A program made the translations under genes and the position numbers. Below, one piece after another: positions 1 through 9,018 of a stretch of 64,000 nt of DNA. This stretch comes from Gordonia terrae. Lineage in GTDB: Bacteria; Actinomycetota; Actinomycetes; Mycobacteriales; Mycobacteriaceae. The first letter of the stretch is position 1, and the number at the start of each line of letters is the position of its first letter. The notes beneath the pieces were generated by a model, which searched no databases, was not told where the DNA came from, and saw nothing but the letters and a program-made list of their open reading frames with translations. The stretch lies in the NCBI RefSeq assembly GCF_001698225.1, contig NZ_CP016594.1, forward strand, positions 620,001-684,000, given 5' to 3'.

Positions 1-788
1 AGGCTGCCCAGAGTGAGGTTCTTGCCCCGGAGTTCGTCGATGGCCTCGATGGTCTCCTGGATCGGCATCGCCTCGAGGAGCGTCACGAGGTGGATGATCG
101 TCTCCTCGGAATGCAGGAGCCGGACCACGCCTTCGCTCTGGTTGCGGATCGGGCCGGTCTTGGCGAGATCGGCCATCGCTTGCGTGACGTCGAGGAAATT
201 CCCGATGCGTCCGGTCGGCGGGGCATCCACGACCACCGCGTCGTACACACGGTTGCCCTGCTTGTCGGTGTGGATGATCCGCTCTTTGATCTTGCCGGTG
301 AGCAACACGTCGCGAAGGCCGGGAGCGACGGTCGTGACGAAGTCGATGGCACCGATCCGCTTCATCGCGCGGCCGGCGAAGCCGAGGTTGTAGAACATGT
401 CGAGGTACTCGAGCAGGGCATGCTCGATGTCGATGGCCAGCGCGGACACCTCGCCGCCGCCCTCGGCCGTCGCGATGCGGGTGTCGGTCGGCGGCAACGG
501 CGGGATGTCGAAGACCTGCGCGATGCCCTGGCGTCCCTCGGTCTCGACGAGGAGGACCTTCTTGCCGTCGGCGGCCAGCGCCAGCGCCAGCGCGGCCGCG
601 ACCGTGGTCTTGCCGGTGCCGCCTTTGCCGGACACGAAGTGCAGGCGGGCGCGGGCGGCGGCCGCAGGCCACTCGTTCCCACCCGCGACGGACGAAGCGT
701 CTGTCGCACCGCTGCCGGAAGCGTCGTCTGTCACGCCGGAATCGAGCGACTCACCCGACCCGGATCGCGAGCCCTGTTCATTGGCCAC
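1..788 (-). CDS. ArsA/GET3-type anion-transporting ATPase (3' part missing)
   Basis: The reverse strand encodes the N-terminal 262 residues of an ArsA-family ATPase that runs off the left edge. A Ser/Gly/Asp-rich leader precedes a deviant Walker A motif GKGGTGKT at residues 53-60, and the switch-like stretch DAPPTGR follows further on. The order of neighbours (DUF4177, RidA, MBL, Crp) matches the mycobacterial Rv3679/Rv3680 ATPase pair, so this is probably the Rv3679 counterpart. Such proteins are cytosolic nucleotide-dependent chaperones or sensors; arsenite transport itself is not implied. I chose the GTG at 788 because AAGGTG lies just upstream. A second GTG at 734 would give a length closer to the mycobacterial protein. 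The divergent DUF4177 gene starts 43 bp away. Confidence 0.85.
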   Translation of the reverse strand, partial: MANEQGSRSGSGESLDSGVTDDASGSGATDASSVAGGNEWPAAAARARLHFVSGKGGTGKTTVAAALALALAADGKKVLLVETEGRQGIAQVFDIPPLPPTDTRIATAEGGGEVSALAIDIEHALLEYLDMFYNLGFAGRAMKRIGAIDFVTTVAPGLRDVLLTGKIKERIIHTDKQGNRVYDAVVVDAPPTGRIGNFLDVTQAMADLAKTGPIRNQSEGVVRLLHSEETIIHLVTLLEAMPIQETIEAIDELRGKNLTLGS

Positions 789-831
789 GGCAACACCTTA
801 TCCATTCACCGTCGCCAGATAGGGTGAGTCC

Positions 832-996
832 ATGAGTGAAGTGACCGCGTGGGAATACGTGACCGTGCCGCTGCTGACGCACGCCACGAAGCAGATCCTC
901 GATCAGTGGGGCGCCGATGGCTGGGAACTGGTTTCGGTTCTGCCCGGTCCGACCGGCGAGCAGCACGTGGCGTACCTGAAGCGACCGAAGGGCTGA
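832..996 (+). CDS. DUF4177 small protein
   Basis: A 54-residue protein beginning MSEVTAWEYVTVPL, with the WGADGWELVSV core typical of DUF4177 (Rv3678A-like) proteins. The function is unknown. It is too short to be picked up by most ORF cut-offs, but its position between the ArsA-type ATPase and RidA is conserved in mycobacteria. A TAGGGT hexamer at 820-825 ends six bases before the ATG, so the mRNA is probably leaderless. The stop is two bases before the RidA start, indicating co-transcription. Confidence 0.85.
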   Translation: MSEVTAWEYVTVPLLTHATKQILDQWGADGWELVSVLPGPTGEQHVAYLKRPKG

Positions 997-998
997 CC

Positions 999-1472
999 AT
1001 GGTGACCACGTGGACCGATCGTCTCGTCGAGCTGGGCATCGAGCTCCCGTCCGTGGTGCCGCCGGTGGCGAGCTACACCCCGGCGGTGCGCACCGGCAAC
1101 CTCGTCTACACCTCGGGTCAGCTGCCCGTCGTCGACGGCGAGCTGTCGGCGCGGGGCAAGGTCCACGAGGGCGCCGAAGGCATCGTTCAACCGGAGGATG
1201 CGACTGCGGCAGCCCGGGTCTGCGCGCTCAACGCACTGGCGGCGATCGATGCCCTGGTCGGGATCGACTCGATCGTGCGGGTGATCAAGGTCGTCGGGTT
1301 CGTCGCGTCCGCCCCCGGTTTCACCGGTCAGCCCGGCGTGATCAACGGGGCCTCGGATGTCCTCGGCGAGATCTTCGGTGACGCCGGGGTGCACGCCCGC
1401 TCTGCCGTCGGTGTCGCGGAGCTGCCGCTCGGTGCGTGCGTCGAGGTGGAACTGATCGTCGAAGTGGCCTGA
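999..1472 (+). CDS. RidA/YjgF family protein
   Basis: A 157-residue RidA-fold protein (Rv3678c-like). This family deaminates reactive enamine/imine intermediates formed by PLP enzymes, or in some subgroups has other small-molecule roles. The N-terminal stretch VRTGNLVYTSGQLPVVDG and the C-terminal GVAELPLGACVEVELIVEV are characteristic. The terminal catalytic Arg seen in archetypal RidA (R-x-C-V/E context) is not evident, so it may belong to a divergent subgroup. The ATG at 999 follows the DUF4177 stop directly, so the two are translationally linked. Confidence 0.85.
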   Translation: MVTTWTDRLVELGIELPSVVPPVASYTPAVRTGNLVYTSGQLPVVDGELSARGKVHEGAEGIVQPEDATAAARVCALNALAAIDALVGIDSIVRVIKVVGFVASAPGFTGQPGVINGASDVLGEIFGDAGVHARSAVGVAELPLGACVEVELIVEVA

Positions 1473-1480
1473 CGTCCGCC

Positions 1481-2242
1481 TTGGACGTCGCACTCCTGAT
1501 CGCCGCGGCCGCCGCGGCGGGCTGGGTCGACGCCGTGGTCGGCGGCGGTGGACTCGTCCTGATCCCGGCGATGTTGATCGTTCAACCGGGGTTGCCCACC
1601 GCGACGGCCCTGGGGACCAACAAACTCGCCGCGGTGTTCGGCACCGCGTCGGCGGCATGGCGCTACACGCGTCATGTTCGGATCGATCTTCGTCGGCTGA
1701 TCCCGGTTTTCGTCGCGGCGCTGTTCTTCTCGGCGCTCGGTGCAACGGTGGCCGTGGCGCTGCCCACCGAGATCTTCACGCCGATCGTGCTGGTGATGCT
1801 GGTGTGCGTCGGACTGTTCGTCGCGCTCAACCCGGGCTTCGGCGGTGACGCGTCGGCGGGCGCGCGCTCGCGCGTGTCGACGATCGCCGGTCTCCTGGTG
1901 GCCGGCGTCGTCGTCGCCTTCTACGACGGGGTGATGGGACCGGGGACCGGGACGTTCCTGATCATCAGCCTGACCGCGCTGGTCGGCACCAGCTTTCTGG
2001 AGAGCTCGGCGATGGCGAAGGTCGTCAACACCGGCACCAACCTCGGTGCGCTCACGGTATTCGGCCTCCAAGGAAATGTCTTGTGGCTCTTGGGGTTGGG
2101 GTTGGCCGTCGCCAACGTCATCGGCGCCCAGATCGGATCCCACATGGCGATCGGACGGGGTAGTTCGTTCGTGCGGTGGGTCCTGCTGGCCATTGTCGTG
2201 GTGATGGTGGGGAAGCTCGGGTACGACCTCATCGCGGGGTGA
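1481..2242 (+). CDS. TSUP (TauE/SafE) family membrane transporter
   Basis: About 253 residues with eight predicted hydrophobic segments. It opens with the family's typical first helix (LIAAAAAAGWVDAVVGGGGL) and has the internal repeat FYDGVMGPGTGTFL. TSUP proteins move sulfite, sulfonates or organic anions across the cytoplasmic membrane; the substrate cannot be read here. I chose the TTG at 1481, which puts the first helix at the N-terminus. A GTG at 1436 would add 15 basic residues and overlap RidA. It is absent from the corresponding place in M. tuberculosis, so it is a lineage-specific insertion. Confidence 0.8.
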   Translation: MDVALLIAAAAAAGWVDAVVGGGGLVLIPAMLIVQPGLPTATALGTNKLAAVFGTASAAWRYTRHVRIDLRRLIPVFVAALFFSALGATVAVALPTEIFTPIVLVMLVCVGLFVALNPGFGGDASAGARSRVSTIAGLLVAGVVVAFYDGVMGPGTGTFLIISLTALVGTSFLESSAMAKVVNTGTNLGALTVFGLQGNVLWLLGLGLAVANVIGAQIGSHMAIGRGSSFVRWVLLAIVVVMVGKLGYDLIAG

Positions 2243-2354
2243 ACGCCGCCGGGCGTCGCAACAGGCGGGTGGAACGGCTCCGGCCGATCTATGCTCTCCT
2301 CGTCGAGCCCGCGGCGGACGGGCCGTGACGCGGCTGTCGTGGAGGCGGTGCACC

Positions 2355-3929
2355 ATGGGCGATTCGGCGACTTCGGAAACCGCGGCTCCGCTGTCGGGCA
2401 AGCAGCGGGTGCTCGCGCTGCTGCTCGCGATGGCGATGTTCGTTCTGGTCGTGGACACCTCGTTCATGAACGTGTCGATCTCGGCGGTGGTTCGCGATCT
2501 CGACACGACCGTGAGTGGGGTGCAGTCGGCGATCGCCCTGGAGGCTCTGGTGTCCGCGGCGTTCATCCTGATCGGGGGCAAGGTCGGCGATCTGATCGGC
2601 CGGCGGCGGGCGTACGTCATCGGATTGCTGGCCTACGCCGTCGGCGCATCCGCCATGGCCCTCGCGCAGGGACTCACGACGATCGTCGTCTTCTGGGCGA
2701 TCATCGGTGGGATCGGGGCGTCGCTCCTCCTTCCCGCGATGCAGTCGCTGGTACACGGCAATTTCCAGGGCGACGATCAGAAGCGGGTGTATGCCCTCGT
2801 GGGCGCCGCGGCGGCGATCGCGGCTGCGGTCGGCCCGCTGTTGGGCGGATTCATCACGACGTACCTCTCGTGGCGCCTGGCCTTCGTCGCCGAAGTCGTC
2901 ATCATCGCAATCGTGTTGTGTGGAATCGGTTTGGTCCGCGATGTCGCGTACACCGGGCCGCGCGGAGTCGACCCGATCGGAGCGCTGCTGTCGGTGCTGG
3001 GGATGGGCGGGATCGTCTTGGGGATCCTCGTCTGGCAGGAGGGCGGTGAGGCGGTTGGCATCCTGCTCGTGGTCGGAGCCGCGGGTCTGGTCGGCCTCAC
3101 CTGGTGGTTGATTCGCCGGCGCCGCGCCGGCCGACCCACTCTCCTGGACCCGGATCTGTTCCGCTCGAGGCCTTTTCGTCTGGGCGTCAGCCAGCAGCTA
3201 CTCCAGCAGATCGCACTCGGCGGCATCATGATCTCGCTGCCGATCTATCTCCAGATGGTCCTCGAGTACGACGCCATGGAAGCCGGGCTGTCACTGGCAC
3301 CCCTGTCGCTCAGCATGTTCGTGGTCGCGTTGCTCGCCGGGCGGCGGACGCACACCCGGCCCCCGTCGGCGATCGTGCTCGCCGGTTTCGGGCTGCTCAC
3401 GCTCGGTGTCGCCGTCCTCCTCTCGATCGTGCCGCGGGCGGATTTCGGTTGGGGTCTGATCGTGCCGCTGATCGTGGCGGGTGCCGGTCTGGGACTGCTC
3501 GTCTCGCAGCTGAACGACTACACGCTGGGGCCGATCAGCGACGAACGCGTGAGCGAGGCCGCCGGGACGAACTCTGCGGCCGGTTCGTTCGGATTGTCCT
3601 TCGGGCTGGCGAGCGCAGGCGCGATCCTGCTGGCGTCGCTCGCCTTCGGATTCGTCCGCGAGGCGGAGTCCAGTGAGGTTCTGGCACCCGCGGAACAGCA
3701 ACAGGTGGCTCGAGTACTCGACGACGATGCGCAGGTGATGAGCAACACGCAGCTGACCGAGTTGCTGGCCGGTCAGCCCGCGGACGTTCGCGACGAGATC
3801 ATCCGCATCAACACCGAGGTGCGGCCGGTCGCGCTCCAGGTGGCACTTCTGATCCCGTTGGCCGCGGGCGTGCTCGGCACGGTCAACGCGCTGCGGATGA
3901 GAAGCGGGGCGGGTCGGCGGCGATCATGA
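2355..3929 (+). CDS. MFS transporter, DHA2 (14-TM) drug-efflux type
   Basis: A 524-residue integral membrane protein with about 14 hydrophobic segments. Motif A is seen as GGKVGDLIGRRRAY in the loop after TM2, and MNVSISAVVRDLD in TM1 is typical of the DHA2 (EmrB/QacA) group of proton antiporters. It probably exports hydrophobic or toxic compounds; substrate unknown. The ATG at 2355 places TM1 near residue 25; a GTG at 2325 is also in frame. The stop overlaps the start of the next MFS gene by four bases (ATGA), so two unrelated MFS pumps share an operon. Confidence 0.85.
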   Translation: MGDSATSETAAPLSGKQRVLALLLAMAMFVLVVDTSFMNVSISAVVRDLDTTVSGVQSAIALEALVSAAFILIGGKVGDLIGRRRAYVIGLLAYAVGASAMALAQGLTTIVVFWAIIGGIGASLLLPAMQSLVHGNFQGDDQKRVYALVGAAAAIAAAVGPLLGGFITTYLSWRLAFVAEVVIIAIVLCGIGLVRDVAYTGPRGVDPIGALLSVLGMGGIVLGILVWQEGGEAVGILLVVGAAGLVGLTWWLIRRRRAGRPTLLDPDLFRSRPFRLGVSQQLLQQIALGGIMISLPIYLQMVLEYDAMEAGLSLAPLSLSMFVVALLAGRRTHTRPPSAIVLAGFGLLTLGVAVLLSIVPRADFGWGLIVPLIVAGAGLGLLVSQLNDYTLGPISDERVSEAAGTNSAAGSFGLSFGLASAGAILLASLAFGFVREAESSEVLAPAEQQQVARVLDDDAQVMSNTQLTELLAGQPADVRDEIIRINTEVRPVALQVALLIPLAAGVLGTVNALRMRSGAGRRRS

Positions 3930-5161
3930 GTTCGCTTGTCGCCCTGCAACGGCGAACCGTCGTGCTGCTCTGTGTGGCCCAAGTCCTCTGCGGGTTGTCG
4001 ATGGGTGGGGCGCTGGCGCTCGGCGCGATCCTCGGTGAGGAACTGTCGGGGACGGACTCGCTGGCCGGTCTGCCGACCACTGTGGTCACTCTCGGTGCGG
4101 CCGCCGCGGGGCTCCCGCTGGCGTCCCTGGCAGCCGGGCGCGGTCGTCGTCCCGCTCTGACCACCGGTCTGCTGATCGCCGGAATCGGGACCCTGACCGT
4201 GGCGGTGGCGGTCGACCACGGTTGGTTCGTGCTGATGCTCATCGGCATGGCCGGACTGGGGTCGGGCAGCGCGGTGAGTCTGCAGGCGCGGTTCGCCGCG
4301 ACCGACCTGTCGTCGCCGGGAACCCGTGGGCGCGATCTCTCACTCGTGGTGTGGACGACGATGGTCGGCGCGGTGATCGGACCCGCGGTCGTCCCGTTCG
4401 GTGCGACCGTCGCGGGGTGGTTCGCGATGACCGAGCTGTCGGGTCCGTTCCTCGTCGGCGCCGCGGGGTGTTTCGGCGCCGCCGCCGTGCTCTTCGTCGG
4501 GTTGCGTCCCGACCCCCTCGTCGTGGCGATCGGCGAGACCGGTGGACCGCGTGCCAGAGTGTCGCTGGCCGAGGGGTTCTCGGCGATCGTGCACACACCG
4601 CCGGCCCGCGCGGCGATGGCTGCGGTGGTGTCGGCGCATGCGGTCATGGTCGGGGTCATGGCGCTGACGCCGGTCCATATGCATCACGGCGGCGCCTCGG
4701 TGACCCTAATCGGTCTGTCGATCAGCGCGCACATCGCCGGGATGTACGCGCTCGCACCGGTGATGGGACTGCTTTCGGATCGGGCGGGGCGAGTCCCGGT
4801 CATCCTCGGCGGTCAGGCGGTACTCGTCGTCAGTTGCGTCGTCGGGTTCGCTTTCGCGGAGTCGCAGACCGGCCTCGTCGTGGCCCTGGTCCTGCTCGGC
4901 ATCGGATGGTCGGCGTCTACGGTCGCAGCGTCGACGTTGCTCACCGACAGTGTGGACACCGCACGACGTGCACCGGCGCAGGGCGTTTCGGATACCTCGA
5001 TGAGTCTCGCCGGAGCGGCCGCGGGCGCGCTCGCCGGGATCGTCGTCGGTGCCTTCGGTTATCCGGCGCTGGTTCTCGGTGCCGCGGTGATCGCGGTGGT
5101 GACCGCGGCCTACGTCGTGCTCGACGGTGTCCGCGACCGGCGTCGGACCGTGATGGCCTAG
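3926..5161 (+). CDS. MFS transporter, 12-TM type
   Basis: A 411-residue major facilitator with about 12 hydrophobic segments. The central loop motif GLLSDRAGRVPVILG begins the second half. It starts at the ATGA overlap with the DHA2-type gene, so translation is coupled. The sequence resembles DHA1-type sugar or drug efflux proteins, but substrate cannot be assigned. Together with the upstream pump it forms a transporter pair inserted between the RidA region and the flotillin pair. Confidence 0.85.
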   Translation: MSSLVALQRRTVVLLCVAQVLCGLSMGGALALGAILGEELSGTDSLAGLPTTVVTLGAAAAGLPLASLAAGRGRRPALTTGLLIAGIGTLTVAVAVDHGWFVLMLIGMAGLGSGSAVSLQARFAATDLSSPGTRGRDLSLVVWTTMVGAVIGPAVVPFGATVAGWFAMTELSGPFLVGAAGCFGAAAVLFVGLRPDPLVVAIGETGGPRARVSLAEGFSAIVHTPPARAAMAAVVSAHAVMVGVMALTPVHMHHGGASVTLIGLSISAHIAGMYALAPVMGLLSDRAGRVPVILGGQAVLVVSCVVGFAFAESQTGLVVALVLLGIGWSASTVAASTLLTDSVDTARRAPAQGVSDTSMSLAGAAAGALAGIVVGAFGYPALVLGAAVIAVVTAAYVVLDGVRDRRRTVMA

Positions 5162-5201
5162 GGTTCGACACACTGCTCGGGAACACAGGGGAGGCCGTCG
5201 G

Positions 5202-5438
5202 ATGACAGCGTCGCAACTCGTCGGGCGTACCGGAACGGTGACGATGTCGATACCGGGCGGTGAGGTTCTCGGGGAGATCGAGTTGCCGTTGGCAGGCGGA
5301 ACCGAGAGGTTCCTGGCACGCGCCGTCGAACCGATCGGGTTCGACGCGCCCGTACTGGTGATCGCCGAACGGCCCGGCCGAATCGTCGACGTCGAACCGT
5401 GGATGCCGGTCCCGGGCACGGCGGATCGAACCATGTGA
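5202..5438 (+). CDS. NfeD-like small protein (OB-fold type)
   Basis: A 78-residue soluble protein. The pattern LVGRTGTVTMSIPGGEVLGEI, then a strand ending in VLVIAERPGRIVDVEPW, resembles the C-terminal OB-fold domain of NfeD proteins, which typically sit beside flotillin/SPFH genes. No NfeD membrane segment or protease domain is present. A good ribosome site (GGGGAGG) precedes the ATG. The flotillin gene starts 77 bp downstream, which supports a shared role in membrane organisation. Assignment to NfeD is by pattern and neighbourhood only. Confidence 0.65.
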   Translation: MTASQLVGRTGTVTMSIPGGEVLGEIELPLAGGTERFLARAVEPIGFDAPVLVIAERPGRIVDVEPWMPVPGTADRTM

Positions 5439-5515
5439 ACAACCGATCGTCGAAACGGCCCGGATACGGCAGGATCTGACGTCGACACCTACCGCCTGCC
5501 TCTCGAGGAGAGACC

Positions 5516-6658
5516 ATGCTCGGCTACTACGTTCCCGAACCCGACGAGGCGATGCTGATCTCCGGCGCCAAGTCCGACTTCGACGATGCGCCGTTCGTCG
5601 TGGTGGTGGGGCACGGCAAATGGGTCATGCCCTTCTTCCGGAAGGTCCGTTTCCTGTCGATGGCATTGCACGAGGCGACGATTCGCGAGGTGTGCGTGAC
5701 GACGCAGGGCATCCAGCTGAACGTGCGGGCGGTCATCGCCCACAAGGTCGGCAACGACGTGGCGTCGATCGTGAATGCCGGACAACGGTTCATCTCCGAG
5801 CAGGAGAACGAGATGAACCAGCTGACCGGACAGATCTTCTCGGGCCATCTGCGGTCCATCGTGGGCTCGATGACCGTCGAACAGATCATCCGCGAACGCG
5901 ACACCCTGGCCCGTCAGGTGCTCGATGCCTCGAAGCGCGAGATGGGATCGATCGGCCTGGTCGTCGACTCGTTCCAGATCCAGTCGATCGACGACATGGA
6001 CTCCGGTTACATCAATGCGCTGGCCGCTCCCAACATCGCCAAGGTGCAGCGCGAGGCTGCCGTCGAACGGGCTCGCGCAGACCAGGAGTCGGCCAAGGCG
6101 CAGCAGGAGTCGCTGCGCAATCAGGCCGATTACGAGCGGGAGACGGCGATCAAGCGGGCCGCGATCAAGGCCGAGACCGACAAGGCCAATGCCGAAGCCG
6201 CCCAGGCCGGTCCACTCGCGCAAGCCCGCGTCAACCAGGAGGTCATCCGTGAACAGTCCGTGCTCGCGCAGGCGCAGGCCGAACTCCGTGAGCAGGAACT
6301 GATCTCGGAGGTCGTGAAACCGGCCGAGGCCGAGGCGCTGCGCCGCCAGATCATCGCCGAGGCGGAGGCCAAGGCGGTCGAGATCCAGTCGGCGGCCGCC
6401 GCGCAGCACAATCGGATCGCCCTCGACCAGCAGCTCATCGAGGCCCTGCCCACGCTCGTCGGCGAGGTCGCCAAGGGGCTCAGCACCGCGAATCTCACCG
6501 TGTACAACGGCGCCGAAGGGGTCAACGGGATCATGACCGGTGTGATCACCCAGGGTGCCGCGCTCCTGCGGAGTCTGCAGGATCAGGTGGCGCCGACGTT
6601 GGTCGACGGATCCGCCGACGAGCATCACGTGAACGGCACCCCGGTCCGCGAGAACTGA
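5516..6658 (+). CDS. Flotillin / SPFH-domain protein
   Basis: 380 residues. Residues about 15-180 form an SPFH (band 7) domain; residues about 180-300 are a long Ala/Glu/Lys-rich coiled coil with repeated EAEA-type motifs, ending in a short tail. This layout is that of flotillins, which oligomerise at the inner face of the membrane and organise membrane microdomains. No N-terminal transmembrane helix is visible. An AGGAGAG ribosome site precedes the ATG. The NfeD-like gene immediately upstream is the usual partner. Confidence 0.9.
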   Translation: MLGYYVPEPDEAMLISGAKSDFDDAPFVVVVGHGKWVMPFFRKVRFLSMALHEATIREVCVTTQGIQLNVRAVIAHKVGNDVASIVNAGQRFISEQENEMNQLTGQIFSGHLRSIVGSMTVEQIIRERDTLARQVLDASKREMGSIGLVVDSFQIQSIDDMDSGYINALAAPNIAKVQREAAVERARADQESAKAQQESLRNQADYERETAIKRAAIKAETDKANAEAAQAGPLAQARVNQEVIREQSVLAQAQAELREQELISEVVKPAEAEALRRQIIAEAEAKAVEIQSAAAAQHNRIALDQQLIEALPTLVGEVAKGLSTANLTVYNGAEGVNGIMTGVITQGAALLRSLQDQVAPTLVDGSADEHHVNGTPVREN

Positions 6659-6736
6659 TCGGGCCGTTCGGCTCGGCGTGGTCGGATCGTCGGGCTTCGC
6701 CCGGCCGTCCGGGCCGAGTCGATAGGCTCGGAGACC

Positions 6737-7558
6737 ATGAGCTCACCGAATGACGCCGCACCGACGCACCCGGCCTACGGGGTGCTTCGGGAAGTGACCC
6801 CCTTCGCGTCGGTCTTGCTGTGCGACAACTCCGGGATGATGGAACTCGATGGTACGAACACCTATGTGCTCCGTGCGCCCGGAAGCGACGAGTGCGTGGT
6901 CGTCGACCCGGGGCCGCCGAAGTACAAACACCATGCCCGACGCCTCGCCGAGCTGCCCGGGGTCTCGCTGGTGCTGGTGACCCACCGGCACTTCGATCAC
7001 ACCGGCGGGGTGTCGCGTCTGCACAAGCGCACCGGTGCTCCGGTGCGCGCTCGTCTCGAGAAGTACTGTCGCGGCGGGGCACCGCTGCGCGACCGTGAGG
7101 TGATCGAGGCCGCGGGCCTGCGGATCACGGTGTTGTCCACACCCGGGCACACGGGTGACTCCGTCAGCTTCCTCGTCGAACACGAGGGACAGCGCGCGGT
7201 CCTGACCGGTGACACGATCCTTGGGAGTGGCACGACCGTGCTCGATCCCGCCGACGGTGGGCTGCGCGATTACCTGAACTCGCTGAACCGCCTCATCGTC
7301 GACGGGGAGGGGGCGGCGCTGCTCCCGGCGCACGGTCCGGACCATCCCGACCTCGGACCCGTCGCGCGGTACTACAAAGCCCATCGCGAGGAGCGGATCG
7401 ACCAGATCGTCGCCGCCCTCGACACGATGGGCGTCTCGGCCCGGGACGCGAAGCCGATGAAGGTGGTGCGCAAGGTGTACGCCGACGTCGACAAGAAGCT
7501 GTGGCCCGCCGCCCGGATGTCGGTGAAGGCACAGCTGGAGTACCTGCGCGAGGCCTGA
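6737..7558 (+). CDS. MBL-fold metallo-hydrolase (Rv3677c-like)
   Basis: 273 residues. The zinc motif HxHxDH is THRHFDHTG with His83, His85, Asp87 and His88; further ligands appear in STPGHTGDS and LTGDTILG. This is the glyoxalase II/LACTB2-like hydrolase next to crp in mycobacteria; the natural substrate is not established. A TAGGCT hexamer at 6723-6728 lies eight bases before the ATG, suggesting a leaderless transcript. It converges with crp, with a strong shared hairpin between them. Confidence 0.9.
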   Translation: MSSPNDAAPTHPAYGVLREVTPFASVLLCDNSGMMELDGTNTYVLRAPGSDECVVVDPGPPKYKHHARRLAELPGVSLVLVTHRHFDHTGGVSRLHKRTGAPVRARLEKYCRGGAPLRDREVIEAAGLRITVLSTPGHTGDSVSFLVEHEGQRAVLTGDTILGSGTTVLDPADGGLRDYLNSLNRLIVDGEGAALLPAHGPDHPDLGPVARYYKAHREERIDQIVAALDTMGVSARDAKPMKVVRKVYADVDKKLWPAARMSVKAQLEYLREA

Positions 7559-7560
7559 CC

Positions 7561-7597
7561 CTTCGAGGCTCGCTTCGCTCGCGCCTCAGGGAGCGGG
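7561..7597. repeat. Dispersed palindromic repeat, partial copy
   Basis: Contains GCTCGCTTCGCTCGC followed by GCCTCAGGGAGC. This is the same core found near 51.4, 58.2, 61.75 and 63.32 kb. It sits just after the MBL stop and just before the terminator hairpin. Confidence 0.6.
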
Positions 7598-7605
7598 GAG
7601 GAGCA

Positions 7606-7637
7606 AAGCCGCTCGCTCCCGGAGGAGCGAGCGGCTT
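7606..7637. terminator. Bidirectional hairpin between MBL gene and crp
   Basis: A perfect 14-bp stem, AAGCCGCTCGCTCC (7606-7619) with GGAGCGAGCGGCTT (7624-7637), and a CGGA loop. It lies between two convergent genes, so it can end both transcripts. There is A/T at the stem base but no long U-run, as is common in actinobacteria. Confidence 0.8.
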
Positions 7638-7652
7638 CGTGGTGTATTCGGG

Positions 7653-8327
7653 TCAGCGTGCGCGGCGCGCGAGACGCTCGGAGTCGGCGATGAGGACGCT
7701 CTTGCCCTCGAGGCGCAGCCATCCGCGCTGGGCGAAGTCGGCGAGTGCCTTGTTGACGGTCTCGCGCGACGCCCCGACGAGCTGGGCGATCTCTTCCTGG
7801 GTCAGGTCGTGGGTGACGCGCAGGGCGCCGCCCTCCTGGGTTCCGAAGCGCTGGGCGAGCTGCAGGAGCTGCTTGGCGACGCGACCGGGGACATCGGTGA
7901 AGATGAGGTCGGCGAGGTTGTTGTTGGTGCGGCGCAGGCGGCGTGCCAGGACGCGCAGCAGCTGCTCGGCGATCTCCGGGCGGTCCTTGATCCACGCCTT
8001 GAGCGCGTCGCGGTCCATCGACACCGCACGCACCTCGGTGACGGTCGTCGCGGACGAGGTACGCGGGCCGGGGTCGAAGATGGAGAGCTCGCCGAACATG
8101 TCGGACGGTCCCATGATCGTCAGCAGGTTCTCGCGTCCGTCAGGGGAGCGGCGGCCGACCTTCACCTTGCCGGACATGATGATGTAGAGCCGATCCCCGG
8201 GCTCGCCTTCGTGGAAGATCACATGTCCGCGAGGGAAGTCGACGGGCTGAAGCTGCTTGGTCAGCGCCGCGACGGCGGAGGGCTCGACGCCCTGGAATAT
8301 GCCCGCCCGCGCCAGTACTTCTTCCAC
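7653..8327 (-). CDS. crp: cAMP receptor protein, Crp/GlxR type
   Basis: 224 residues, the usual length of Crp/GlxR. The cyclic-nucleotide domain covers residues 1-115, with the phosphate-binding cassette [16 protein letters not shown] at about 78-93. A helix-turn-helix ([20 protein letters not shown]) lies at about 176-195. It is a global cAMP-responsive transcription factor in Mycobacteriales. Two candidate boxes of the TGTGA-N6-TCACA type occur in this window, upstream of acs and of the Ms1-like RNA. The start is GTG at 8327 with AAAGG upstream. An adenylate cyclase is encoded 23 kb away. Confidence 0.93.
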   Translation of the reverse strand: MEEVLARAGIFQGVEPSAVAALTKQLQPVDFPRGHVIFHEGEPGDRLYIIMSGKVKVGRRSPDGRENLLTIMGPSDMFGELSIFDPGPRTSSATTVTEVRAVSMDRDALKAWIKDRPEIAEQLLRVLARRLRRTNNNLADLIFTDVPGRVAKQLLQLAQRFGTQEGGALRVTHDLTQEEIAQLVGASRETVNKALADFAQRGWLRLEGKSVLIADSERLARRAR

Positions 8328-8508
8328 CTAGGGAACCTTTCTCGAATCTTTGCTACAGCCACGCGTCAGATCGCGCCCTTGGATACGCTACCCCGCGCAC
8401 AAGCATATGTGTTGGATGGGTCACTGGAAGCTCATTGCGCGTGTGTCCGGTCGTCGAGGTGTCGACGTGGCGTCCGGTACTAGGTGGAGGCGGACTCGCG
8501 GTGACCGA

Positions 8509-8772
8509 TCAGCTGGCCCGCTGCGGCGACGCGGCGTGGTCGGCGACGGCCGATTCGTGACGCGTGACGCGTCGGTCGCGGAGCTCGTCGAGTGCGGCCG
8601 GCATCCCCTCGCGGGCGAGGGTCTGGACGTTCTGGGCGTCGGCCGAGTCGAGGAAGTCCTCGACCTCGTCGCGGGAGACCGCCGTGCGGTCGATCCGGGA
8701 TTGGACCTTGTCCATGCCCATGGCGAAGAGCATGAGTACAGCCGGGAACAGCAGCGCCGCGAGACCGTGCAT
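8509..8772 (-). CDS. Small membrane protein (Rv3675-like)
   Basis: 87 residues. The N-terminus (MHGLAALLFPAVLMLFAMGMDKV) is one transmembrane helix, followed by a charged cytosolic tail with DEVEDFLDSADAQNVQTL. It matches in place and pattern the small membrane protein beside crp in mycobacteria; function unknown. I chose the ATG at 8772 because upstream in-frame codons are not protein-like. It lies upstream of crp on the same strand with a gap of about 180 bp that holds the crp promoter. Confidence 0.75.
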   Translation of the reverse strand: MHGLAALLFPAVLMLFAMGMDKVQSRIDRTAVSRDEVEDFLDSADAQNVQTLAREGMPAALDELRDRRVTRHESAVADHAASPQRAS

Positions 8773-9018
8773 GGGGACCAGTAAACACAATGGACCCGCC
8801 GGAATCCCCATCCGGAGTGCCGCCGTCACTGACTTGTTACCTGACCGTAGGTTGTGGGTGAGCTGATCCCCGCGACCGGCCAGAGGACTTCGCGCAGGGC
8901 GGAAAATATATGTTGAACTGCGCAAACGGTGGGCATTCCGACGTGGTGCCGGCAGGCCGGGCTGTGCCTGGAGCCGCTGGAATCGGGATTGCCGCTACAC
9001 ATCGCTAACCTGAATCAG

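Noticed and set aside
90..827. Long plus-strand open frames over the first 0.8 kb
   Set aside because: They are antisense to the ArsA-type ATPase, whose P-loop and conserved order are clear on the minus strand.
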